A DNA stretch of 64,000 nt from contig OY856412.1 of NCBI GenBank assembly GCA_963693085.1, positions 1,058,674,244 through 1,058,738,243 on the forward strand, written 5' to 3'. Position 1 is the first letter of the stretch. Each line of letters starts with the position of its first letter. Shown one piece after another: positions 49,364-61,399 of the stretch. The notes under the pieces were generated by a model. That model was not told the DNA's origin. It saw only the letters and a program-made list of their open reading frames with translations, and searched no databases. The position numbers and the translations under genes are program-made. The stretch comes from Alisma plantago-aquatica (taxonomy: Eukaryota > Streptophyta > Magnoliopsida > Alismatales > Alismataceae).

Positions 49364-49371
49364 TACTAGTG

Positions 49372-52300
49372 ATGAAGTAACAAACATTAACCGAGTAAAT
49401 GATGTTGAATATATCTTGAGGTTGTAAACTAGTTGAACTGTTATACACAAGATTATTGGATCCAGTTGAATGGCCTAGATCAATGATTGTGATATGCATG
49501 ATTAATTACACTACTAATTGTCAACTAATGATTTCAAAAATTTTAGTCTTGGTTTGACCAATGTCATAAAAGCTAATATTTTTATACAAGTAATTTTACA
49601 CCAAATATGTTTTAAGGTGCTATATGACGAAATAGGTCTAAGGTAACAAGATTGGAACTTTAAAGGTCCTTAAATTTGTTATAGAATCTATTTTTGGCAC
49701 CATGAGCTATAATTAAGTATATGTTTAGGAAACCCTTATAATACTACATTGGTCAATTTTTGGTCACTAGATGGTGATGATGGTTTTCAGTTATTTTCAT
49801 GGAAGATATCATACTAAAATAATATGTTGGATATAACTAAGAGCCATAGTATGTTAAGAAAGCATCCTACCTTTCTTAAAATAAAAAGAACCATATCATG
49901 TGTAACATTTTGAGATATTTATTATTGTATGCTTGAGTTGTGGAAAACATTAGAGAAATTGTATGCTTTAGATAATGGTTTAATTTGGTTAATAGGATTT
50001 CTATTTGGAAAAGTATAGATAATCATGCATTTAGATAAACTAGACATAAGACATAGCCTAGATAATTAATTTCAGGTCTTGGACTCTTAATTAAAGAAAA
50101 AGGAAAGCATTAGTTGGAACCAAAGTTAATCTAAAATCCAAACTCAGGTTTCTCAAGAGAGATTTCTCTTCTACTGAACTTGATTGACATGGAGGTGGAT
50201 ATTAGTCATATGACTACTTCCTGACATTTCCCCTCACACAAATATTTCCAAAACCTCATGATAACCCTTAGGTTGGTTTGAGAAGATCAAGAAATAATCA
50301 ACAAAATATGTTTTTAGATTTATCACAACAGACTAAAAATAATTCCCAATTACCCTCAATGCTTATTCTATTTGAGTTATGGACGAAGTGAATATTGTTC
50401 CATGTATAGATAAAGAAGTGGGAAAATTTGTAACATCCAGACATGCTTCTTACAAGTCATGAACTACAAGGAATTGTCCTCTTCCTCCTCTTGCCAAGTT
50501 CCTCCATATGCAACCTCCATATAATAACTAACACTTGAGATCACCGCAACCTAATTAAAGTCTATAAAAGCCTAACATGACCTTGGTGAGGAGTTCTAGA
50601 GTGATGTATGGGTGTACAAACTATTGGGGTTGCTACCTAAAATCTCCCTCATCTTCATTAAAAAATTATCTAGCATGCTAGATTTGACCACTCTAGACTT
50701 GAGGAACAAGTCAAGAAACTTCAACGTGAATATCATAGTTCTAATGAGACCTTCATACATCCTAGTTTTGAGGTAATTAAAAAAAACTAAATTCTTTGTG
50801 TTAAATCTTTTCATGCTTCTTTTGATATCTTGTTAGGGAGTTCTTAACGTATTGATCCCCCTCCAAGGACTAGATGTTCATGAAGAAATTTTTGACCTCA
50901 ACACTAGTCATTGCAACCACAATCCCATAGTCGACCTTCAAGCTGACTATGTAGTTGCTCTAAGTGAGCATGTAGTATGTGATGAACAATTCCATGGTTG
51001 CAAAGACCCTTGTGACCTTGGTTGTCGATGGATATTCATAAATAGAACATGAAAATTGAAGTCTTTTAACCTCAAGTTTTAACAAAACCATGTACTGAGT
51101 GAGGTGGCTTATTAGTTACTATATGCATCATTGTCTAATTGTTTTATGTATTTTTGACGTTGCAAGGATTCTAGTGGCTAAATTATTGATGAAATCTAGC
51201 TATATGTATATATTTTTTATCATGAAATATGTAGAAAAAATATAAAAAATTTCACAATATGATTCAAACTCTTATTCAAAAAGTAATTTGGAACGCTTAT
51301 TACATATATGAATTAGTAAGTATAACGACTTTTAGTTTGGAAAATTGGTTGTAAACCTGATGTTGATATTTGGAAACCTTGCATAAAGTGTAATATTTGC
51401 TTCCGATTTAGTTTATGAACTTTGGTGCTATATCTTTAAATTTCACACTTTGTAAACCTAAATTGAGAATAAGTATTTTATGTTGAAAAATTGGGGTTTA
51501 TAACCTATGATTTATGCCAAAGTGAAATTTAAAACCCCAAATCCTAGGTTTGATTCAAACCTAAAATTGAGGCATCCATAGCATTTCCTAAACCCTGACC
51601 ATAAACCTTAATTCTAGTTGTTATGTTGTATATAGAATAAGAATAATACCCTAGTTGTTTATTAAATTATGCAGATTGTTCTTAGCCTAGATTTCACTTG
51701 TTTCTTGAGAATTAGTTATTTGGGTAATTTATATGTGAACCATATAAATTAAGATTTTAGTTTTGATTTCCTATTTTTCCTTAATATTTATTTAATATAA
51801 ATTTACCTTCACCTAAATAGATATATGGATATCACCTCCATATAAGACATGTTTTTAATCATGAGGGTTATCTGGGAAAATTCCATTCACTCCTTGTGAG
51901 AAATCAACTTAAAATAATATAAAGGTTATGAAGAAATGACATCCAATTGGAGAAATAATAGATCATAATGTGATATGGAGTTAGGTACCCACTTGATTTG
52001 AATGTAACATGGCATATTCCTAGTGTTTCCTATATATATTTTTTAAAATTAGTTTTTAAGTGGAGAAGCAACCATGGGAAACATATGAAAATTGGAAATT
52101 GTTATGTATATTCAAGATATATCACATTAATTTTTTTATGGTACTTTTTACACGGATCATGTGCCTTACTTACTGTTTTGATGCTCATTTTCATGTTTCT
52201 ATATTTACATGGAACACTAGAAAAATGTAGATAAATATGGAAAAAATGGAGAATCAATTACATTTTAGATGATTATTTAGTTTAGTTTCTTCATTAGGAT

Positions 52301-52559
52301 CTCATTCTGATAGTTACTTATTTTCATTTAGTATTGTGATGTAACTCCTTTATGCAAAACCTTTTTGGCTGACTCTTGTTTTTCATATGAAATAAGTAGT
52401 TAATTATTTTTGTTTTATTTTTGAAAATCACAACATGTGTATGTTAGATTGGAAGTCTTGTCTGATTTCCACTTTTTTTTAGGATTAGTGAGGCATGGAT
52501 CATGTTATAGACTTACACATTTAGTAGATGAGAAGGTTTGCTTGACTGTATTTTAGAAA
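49372..52559. other. AT-rich stretch, likely upstream part of the Athila-like remnant
   Basis: No gene, RNA or element boundary was recognised. It lies directly upstream of an Athila-like RT on the same strand, so gag and protease of that element would be expected here. I cannot see their motifs and the longest open frames are about 80 codons. Confidence 0.35.
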
Positions 52560-53358
52560 ACCAATAACGATCTCGTTCCCACTTGTGAGACTACATAGTA
52601 GTATATGTGTGTTGACTATAAGAAACTCAATTCTACTATTAAGAGAAACCACTTACATATCCCTTTCACTAATTAGATAATTTATAGCTCAAAGAATGCT
52701 CATATTTTTGCTTCTTGGATGGATCCTCTAGTATGTTGAGATTTTATTGCACCTAGATGAATAGTATATGACCACCTTACTATGCTTTTCTGATACTTTT
52801 CTTACAAGAGGATGACATTAGGACTCTATCGTTACACCTCCACTTTGTATCTTTGTAAGATGTCCATCTTCTAGGACATGCCAGGGTTGTTCTTTGAGGT
52901 GTATTGGCAATTTATGTAGGTCTAAGAACACACCCAATGATTTCCTATAATAGATATATTTAGTTATAAAATGATTCAATGAAGTTAGTCTGGTTATCAG
53001 TTGGTTGGAGAGTGGATATATGGTCAAACAATGTATTGTTATTGGCTATAACTCATTGATAGTGGAGTTCAGGTGGATAAGACCAAAGTAAATTAGATTT
53101 CTACCTTGACCCTTCCATATATTTTGAAATTAAGTCAAGTCATTCTTGGTAATGTAGGAAGCAAAATACAAATTTAAATTACTTTTTGCGGGTCATGCTT
53201 TCTTGAGAAGGATATGCAATTTGATTTTAGTGATTCATGCCATGATTCCTATGAAACCTTGAAAAATATGTTTAATTTAGAATTGGTGGTACAACTATGC
53301 AATTTCATGAGTCAAATTTGAGAATAAATTTCATGATTCAGTAATGGCGATGTACTAA
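52560..53358 (+). pseudogene. Athila-like Ty3/gypsy RT and RNase H remnant, left part
   Basis: Heavily mutated pol read in shifting frames on the plus strand. RT marks are VDYKKLNSTIKRNHLHIPF (about 52612-52668), FSYKRMTLGLY (about 52793-52825), KQCIVIGYNSL (53025-53058), VDKTKVN (53075-53095) and an ILGNVGSK block equivalent to FLGHAGFYRRF (53142-53165). After these comes DFSDSCHDSYETLKNMF (about 53222-53275), where RNase H begins. It is interrupted at 53358 by the large solo LTR and resumes at 60573. The spelling of the RT and the later ADHLSR-type motif suggest the Athila lineage. Confidence 0.75.
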
Positions 53359-54203
53359 TGTAAGACCCCTGACCTAGCTTAGTGCTTGATCTTACTTGCT
53401 TTTTCTTAATAATATTCTTAGACCTTATCTAATCTCCTGAGATGCTTTAATAACATGTGACATGCTTATGATTTCAGTTTGGTCCAATTTGCTTGATGTT
53501 TGAGCTAGTTATGCTATATGTGTGCTTGTTTTGGACAAGGCTACAATTTACCCATGTTGAGGGTGTATCTTGCAATTTTTCACATGTTGGATGTTCCTCT
53601 TATGTTTTAGCATCATGAGATAGAATACTAATGATTAGGGGCACCTTGTTGAACCTTGGGTGTTGAGGTGGTATCATGAGTGGATGTTTTGGGTTTGATT
53701 TGGCACCTTGTGTAGATGGTTGACCTTGTTTGAGTGTTGACCCTTTGAGTGGGTTTTCAGCAATCACCTTTATGTTTTTTTGGCTCTAACCTCTACGATC
53801 AAAGAGTTTTTGGGTGTGCATTGAGACCTTCGATCGAAGAAGCTTGGATATCTCTTTGGGTCGATGAGAAACCTAGGGTTTCATGTGTTTTGGATCGTTG
53901 AAGTGTCTTTGACCGGTGAACCTTTGTGTCCTTGGTTCCCTTCAACCGATGGCCTCCAAATCCAAGTGTGGTCACTGACCTTCTTTGTTTTTCATGACCC
54001 TTCTTGCATGCATGATTTTAGTGGTTGCAAGGTTATCTATGATGGACAAGTGGCATGTTTATTTGGACACATATCCATCCACATCTCTCTCCTACATTGG
54101 AGTATATATACCTCCCTCTTTGCATGCATATGATCCTTTTGCATCCTTCTTTCCTCTCTCATCTTTGGATCTCGTCCCTTTGTTTCTTGGAAGAGAAGGA
54201 GAT

Positions 54204-57200
54204 TGTAATATCCTCACTTTTTGTAAAATTGAATGATATAAATATAAAGCATATCATGATAAGTAATTTTCCCCAGTGGTATTATTTATGGAATAACAAT
54301 GTCCTTGTGGCATAAGTTAAAGAAAGGGGATTTGTACATGAAGTGGTACTAATGGCCTTTGGTTATGATAAATGAAATAATTACATGGTTTCCAAAAGAA
54401 ATATGATTTATGGTGTTTTGATAATTAGAGGATAATTATCTAGCTAAGTTTGACAACACCATGGTTGGGTGCATTCCTTAACGGGTTTTGGTTCCAAATC
54501 TAAATCCAAATTTAGATCGTATGGTGGTGCCTCTCGTGGCCTTTTGGAATAAAAGCAAGGAGTTTATTTAAAAGAGTATCTTCTTTCCTAGTTGGTGTTG
54601 AGATTAAATAATCTTGGAAAAATTGAGTTTATGGATAGTTGTAATACTCCATGCCACTTTTGGATTACTTGAACCCCAAGGAAAAGAAGTAAGATATGAG
54701 GACTCTTTTTATATATATGATTATGTATAGAAATATAAGATAATCTAGAATAGGTTTTCACCTTTGATGGGTTGATAAACAAGTGCTTTAATTGAGAAGT
54801 TGGCAATAAGGAAAAATGGGACGAGATCCATTATATCCTTCCTTATTTGACGTGGGAACTACCCAATTATGTATAAACGTCTAATGAAACTAGAACCCCA
54901 CAGACTCACAAGTCCTAGTGGATACAAACTCCTTGATTCATATACTCATACCTATAAGTATAAGGGTGATTGGGTAAGGATCACGACACCCCACCAATAT
55001 GAAGGTATGGAGGTTGGCCGTGGCGGCTCTACAAAACCCTACCCATAGGGTCCTCCTGATGCTAGTACTTGATCCTAGAAGGAGTTATGGATCAGCGGAG
55101 CAGCTGGGATGACTCACCGTGTGTCCGTAGTAGTGTGGTGGCATGTAGAGATAGATCACTAGAGGACACAGCAGTGCAACACTAGCGTTGGAGGCCGAGG
55201 GTTTGACCTGAGGTGAGACGATGGGAAGGAGGGGGATGGAGACGACCAGTGACTATTTGCAATGGTGGCACACATACAGATAACACCACTCCTAGGTGTC
55301 AGCCATGGTGACTTGAACACCAGCCACCGTGGGGCCTCAACATTGGGATACAGGTAGACATCAAGAGTACCGCTTCACTAGATGTAGGGAGCCTTCGGCC
55401 TGGAGACTTGCACTGCCGCATGAGGTAGTGACTGGAGGGTAAGGCCCAACGAGCGGAACCTCAGCCACCGCAGGAAGAGCATCAGTGTGGTGTGGGGTTT
55501 CCCATTCATGTAGAGGAGATGGGATCAAGGTAAGTCAATAGTGGATGCTTAAGACCTAGCACTGGAGATTGAGAGACTTGAAGTAGGAACTTCCCAAGGG
55601 TGTGCGGACCAGTGGGGGCGGTGTACGACTAGCTGCTGCTAGAGAAACTTCATGGCGATGCTAGCAAGTAGGCGACGATGTTATGTGTGGATGAAGGTGC
55701 CCCACAGATCCACGACAGTGGCATGGGTGAGAAGGTATGAGTTGGTGGAGGTGCACGATGATGATCTCTCTAGGGGGTAGCGAAATCTGCTGACACCAGC
55801 TCTAGGCGCCCAAGGGGTGCGTCGACGTCTGCGTGGAGTAGCCACCATTCTGGAACACATGATCATGTGGAAGGGAGGAAGACCCAATCTAGGTAATCGG
55901 GTAAATGGACCCCAATACAGATCTCTGATCCAAGCAAGGAAATATGATAACAAAAAGGTATTCTTAATGACGTGTAAGCTACCTATTGGCTAGTTATCTT
56001 TGTTTTTGCAAAAATTGTATAAATTGCTAGGATGCTAAAAAAATACTAAATTTATATATCATTTTGCTAAGAAAAACTAGAGGAATCCAAAGAAAATATA
56101 CTTCGAGTCTATTTATTCTTCCTGTTCCAAAAGTATAGGCAATACATGTTTTAGTGTGATTAGTTGGAAGGAGAATCTAGATTGCTTTAAACTGATGCAT
56201 AATTGAGTAGATTAGGTTATACCAATTGCATACCTGATCTTGTTATATATAATGATGAAATCATTGATAATGATGAGCAATTGACATTCCTAGACTGATA
56301 ATCTTATTCATGTTGATTTAGGGTTTTAAACCAATGTGAACACTTTGATATAATCTTAATGCTAGTAATGTGATCTAGGTATCATGAGTAATCTAATGTG
56401 CTTAAGTTGATGATTAGGCTTTCACTTAATACAAATAATAAAGGTTGTAATCTTAGAAACCATAATATGATGGAATTAGGGGTTTTAACCCTAATCCCTA
56501 GTCTAAATATGAGATAACCCTAAGTACTAGATTAGGAGCAGATCTAGATATGTTTAAGGTAATGTGAATACATGGTGACACATATGTAGTATGCATGTTT
56601 CAAATTGAATGCTTGTTTCTTGGATGTTTGGATATATTCTTAAAGTACATATGATGTTATGCACACTTTTACAATGGCATAAGGTATGTGGTTACGCTTA
56701 TGAATACATGTATTGAATTCTGAGATTGCCAATGTTTCTCAATGAGATTGAATGACAAATAAACTACTTGCTTGTTTATTTACTTCTTGCAAATTGTAAA
56801 GTTCTTATAAGTATCATGTAAAGTAAAATATTATGAACCATGGGTTAGACTGATCTTAAGGGTAATGCACACGAGCCCCAGAGAGACAATGATTACACCT
56901 GAGGTAGTAGACCATATATGGGTTAGAATATGAAAACAAGTTTATGTTCTTATATGTACATGAAAACTGTTGAATATATGCTTACTTGTGATTATTGTTT
57001 GAATCCACATACCGGTATAGCAATATAATGATCGCGTATTTGTTTGTCGGTGTTTTAGGTATCAAATATACTTGATTCATGGACATGAGGGTATAGATAA
57101 AGATGTTGAAGACACTACCGTTTAATCATGAAGTTTTAGTCTTAATGGCTTATCTTCACACGTGTAAAATTTAATTCTATTTAAAAGTTATTTAACTCCT

Positions 57201-57353
57201 TCGAGGATCTTGTTATGCAAACATGTAACTATTTGTTCAATAGTGGAAATCATTTACTATTCTATATTATTTCATGAATCTGATCCTGTAATTTATGAAT
57301 AACGATCTGTGACTTTAAGGTCTTTTAGACACTCAAAAGTGTAGGTCGTTACA
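54204..57353 (+). mobile_element. Solo LTR nested inside the larger solo LTR
   Basis: 3150 bp, TGTAATATCC... to ...GGTCGTTACA, with exact 5 bp duplications GAGAT at 54199-54203 and 57354-57358. Contains a GC-rich block (about 54960-55900). A TATATATATG at about 54711 precedes this block, so I infer plus orientation. It shares end sequence and internal motifs, for example TTTGTTTGTCGGTGTTTTAG at about 57036, with the LTR at 61400, which lies in the opposite orientation. No coding region. Confidence 0.88.
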
Positions 57354-59446
57354 GAGATAAACCTTGGATTAAGGAAGTCGAACCTTGCATGTGGTGATCT
57401 AGGGTTGGATCATCTTCCTTTGTTGATCCTTGTGCTAGGTATATGGTTTATCCTTCTTGATCTCATTTTTCTTATAATTGTACCTTCTCCCTTCTTCTCT
57501 TGGCCGAACCCATGGAGTTTCCATGGTGCTTCTTGTGTTAAGATTGAGGAACTTCTCTTCAATAGAGGTCGAATCCATGGTTTTCCATGGTAGTACCTAT
57601 TTGAGATGGATATCTCCTCTTTCCATCTTTCCCCTTTCTTTTCTGGCTTAGGGTTTTTACCCTCTTCTCTTGAGCTTTCCTTTGACCTTGGTTTTCTTCT
57701 CTTGAGTTGATCTTGCTTGGTCATGGAATTGATCCAAGGTGTGGTTTTCTCTCTTGGAGCTTTGTGGCTTGAGAGTTGATCTTCACCTCAAGGTGGGTTA
57801 TATAACTCTCTTATCTACTATTGTTGCACCTTAATATTACATGAAAAGCTTATCTTATCTCTAAAACATGATTATATGTTGCTTGATGATGATACCCTGT
57901 TCTAGGGTTTATGAATCTATAGTAATCTTTCATAGATTAGCTATTTTTTCCTAAAACCTAATACTTGTTCTCATGTTTATGGATGGTGAGAAGTCGGTTC
58001 TTGCATGCACTTCTTGAAATGTGGGTTTTAATCCCCATGATCATGTTCGGATATCTTGTGTAGGATGTAAGTTTTGGTTCTCCATTGTATTTGTTTGGAT
58101 TATGGTCTTCTCTCTCTTATCATAATTTGATTATCTCTATGTTTTGGTGATAATCAGATTTACGGTTTTGATGATGATCATCTTTTTGAGCTTAACGTTG
58201 GTGATTTTCAATTTGATGTTGATGTTGAACCTTTGATATTTTGTTTATTGGTTCTTTTCTCTTGATGAAGTCACCTACGTTCCTACATGTTTGAGTGATC
58301 GCCAAGTTTCCTTACTTTTGGTCATTGACCTTAATGAGTTTTGATCACTATCTTTTTGCTATTTTGGTCGCTTAGATTGGATGCTTTCTCTACAAATAAT
58401 GACCATTAACCATGTAGTTTGGTTGCTACCCTTTCCATTATGAATGGTCATTGAAATGACCATCTTCAACGGTCGTTAAAGAGGTGCAATCCTAGGGTTT
58501 TAGTAACCATGCACTTCTATTTTCAGCGATTGAACTTGTATCCTGTAAGCAAACGATGATGATGTTTTAATCTAAATTTTTAATGGTCAACCCCCGACCT
58601 TTAGAGGTCGATGGACCCATGTGGGTCATGTTTTCAGTGACCATGATCTATCGGTAGGTGGCCATTTTGTAGTTGACTATGGTGACTCGTTCCAACAATG
58701 CTAGAGGTGGTGATAATTAGGGTTACATACTCTATGATGCTTTGAAACCCAAATACGTAAGTTATGGAGGAACCCTAACCCTAATCTTGAGTACTTGGTG
58801 TCAAATATTTACTTGCTTGAATGATTGGCATATATTGAAGTATTTCTCTTTCCTACTTGTATAAACCTTATGTTATAGGTTGAATAAACATCATATCTTG
58901 TGAATGATGTGACATCTCTATGTTGAATAGGGTGATGATTATGAGCCATTATGAGGCATGATGAGATCATGATTTTATGCATGAAACTATGTGATTGGGT
59001 CTTTTGACTTGGCATATGATTCATGCCTAGTTTGAGGTAAAATCCTCCAATGATGTGATGAGGGATGGTTATTCAACAGTGATGTGATAATGGTGATGGC
59101 ATGGTGTAAGGCAGTGATTATTACCATGGTTGATGTAATCAGCTTTATGTTTGATATGCTTTATATCTTATAGGAGTTGCAATTTACGCCTATCTTTTTA
59201 GAATTTGTTTAGGGTTTATACGTTGTAACTTGATTGATACTTAAAAGATGCTGAATTGGCAATAACTATCAAGTGGAACCTTAATCATGTAGTTTTCCTA
59301 AACCATAGATCCATCGTCAGCATCAATAGTTACTGGATGGTGAAACGAGTAATTCCTAAGGGAAACTTAGATCTCATATTGTTGAATATGCGGGGGTGCA
59401 AGTTTGAGGGTATATCCTTGCATCCACAATTGTAGGATTTTAAGGA

Positions 59447-59578
59447 TGGTTGTGGTCATGCCTTGGCAGGAGAACTCTTGAGGCCATATCTTAGATGATA
59501 TTTTTATAGGAATGGTTGTGATCATACCCTGGAAAGAGAACAACTGCAATCGTATCTCAATTTTCTAGTGGCGTGCCT
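59447..59578. repeat. 66 bp imperfect tandem repeat in the large LTR
   Basis: GGTTGTGGTCATGCC at 59448 and GGTTGTGATCATACC at 59514 head two diverged units with GAGAAC and a TATCT in equivalent places. Confidence 0.6.
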
Positions 59579-60572
59579 ATATACCAGGTAGGACTAGGCT
59601 ATTTTGTAGTTGGACTCTATATGTCACTACAGCAGACTCAAAATGATTGAGGGTGTGCAAGATCATAAGATTCTGATCCTCCTAGATTTTTTATGGAACT
59701 AATTCTGACTTAGTAGTGGTCAGTTGGAGTGTGATTGGAATACCTCATCTCCACAAGGAATAATAAAAGATGTAATACAGCCGTGTAATATATTTTCTAA
59801 GGTTAAACACAAATCACATTGGATGACCCTTTGCCTTGTTTTGTAGACTATTTAATTGATTACGGTTATACATGATTCATATCCCTTCTAAAAGTATATG
59901 ATGTTCTACTGATCAATTTTCATTGCTTAACCTGCCTAAGTTGTGTTATCAGTTTTTAATTATTCATTTAACTGAATCTGCTCATCCTATTAATAGTATT
60001 ACTTTCCTGCTATATATATCCATCTGTGTTATCAATAGTTTTTGGTGGAGATTTATATCTCTCACCGGGACATTGGTCTCACCCCTTGGGTTTCCACATC
60101 CTTTCGGTGGACGTACACAACACGATAGAAATTGTGCGGTTGAGGAAGAGCGGCAAGGAGATCAGTAGCTGTTGAAGGATGGATATGTTGCTAGTGTTTT
60201 GTAGTAGAGACCTATGTGTATTCCCTATACTCTTAGTTCCTTGGGGATGTTTTGTAGATGTTGTACATCGATACAAGGTTTCTAGCAATATACCTTGGCT
60301 ATACACGTATGGCTTGTATATGTGAATAAGTTATCATTTGCAATAGGGTTGTGGCCGGATGGCCACTTTACAATGATGTATGCACCTTTTTGGTATGATA
60401 TGTGATACATGTGGCACAATTTGTAAACCTTGATGTTGATGTTTCATCTTGAGATGGTTATATCAGATCAATTTTCATTTAGCGTGTTTTCTGGTAATGT
60501 GGTTGTTTGTTGATAATTTCATGCTTTGTTTTAAGTAATCTCACTCATGTGGCAGCGGGTTGTCACAACTAA

Positions 60573-61399
60573 GGTAGCATGTTGATAATATTCCAAAAGT
60601 CATTTAGAGTTCCAGATAGATGCTTTTATACACCCAAATGAATTATACAATGATTGAGAATGAGTTTAATGAAAATATATTTTTCTATAGATAAGTTTTT
60701 TTCATACATTTTACATTGAAAGGTGACCATTTTCTTTGACCCATCTACCTTGAGTTACATTTTTTCATGGTGAAGTAAACAAAACCTTAATTAGTTCAAT
60801 TGTTATGTTGCTTCAGGAACATGGTGTTGAAACTAAAGATAATAAGAAAAATGCAAAACTTAGTGGATGATCATCTTTCTAGACCACTGGAGAATTAGAA
60901 ATGTAGAGAAGTTGATTTTTGTTTTCCAGCAACAGTCTTATACTTTGTTTGTATCTCATATTCCATGGTTTGCTCCCATAGAAAACTATTTGGATATTTT
61001 TGGAGTTTGGTTAGTCTAAGAAAAAAAACAAATATTCTAAGAGGTCCTATTATATTTTTGAAAAGATACACATATGTTCTACCTATTCAATAATCAAGAA
61101 ATACATGTTAAGGAGACATAAGAAGAAAAAAAACATTCTTGACATTATCATCTTTAGGTGTAAATGGACATTTATGAAAGTACATGACTAAATCAAGATG
61201 TAACTATGTATATTATCTTAACTTACTTTATTTTAGAACTTTTCATTCTTTTGTGAATGGTTGTGATAAGTTCTAGAAATCCAAAGTCAAAACACTTCAT
61301 GTGAGAAATCCTCTTTCCTAGATTGTTAGATGTGATATTTTTTATGTATACAGAATTGACTTCTTAGGACCAATCCCACCTTATTACAAGAACACATAC
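60573..61399 (+). pseudogene. Athila-like Ty3/gypsy RNase H and integrase remnant, right part
   Basis: Continuation of 52560-53358. An RNase H block equivalent to YTTTEKEL reads YTMIENEF at about 60645. The end of RNase H reads NLVDDHLSRPLEN (60858-60896). IPWFAPIENYLDIFG follows (about 60959-61003). Integrase parts are FVNGCDKF (61251-61275), the end of the zinc-finger region, and the core start YRIDFLGPIPPYYKNTY (about 61347-61397), where the first catalytic Asp would be. The frame is then cut at 61400 by another LTR. Many stops and frame changes show it is old. Confidence 0.8.

Larger units (their letters stand above)
53359..60567 (+). mobile_element. Very large solo LTR, itself interrupted by another LTR
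   Basis: Begins TGTAAGACCCC at 53359 and ends GGGTTGTCACA at 60567. Exact 5 bp duplications ACTAA flank it at 53354-53358 and 60568-60572, and the Athila-like pol continues across the junction. Subtracting the nested LTR and its duplication gives about 4.05 kb. There is no PBS, PPT or coding region inside. A TATATATA at 54103-54110 followed by pyrimidine-rich DNA could be its promoter, giving a plus orientation with a short U3 (inference). The family was not identified. Confidence 0.87.

Noticed and set aside
50852..51052. Plus-strand 66-codon frame, considered as gag or protease of the Athila-like element
   Set aside because: Position would fit, but I could not see a gag or protease motif, so no call was made.
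55681..55953. 90-codon minus-strand open frame
   Set aside because: Inside the GC-rich part of the inner solo LTR; no motif and no support as a gene.
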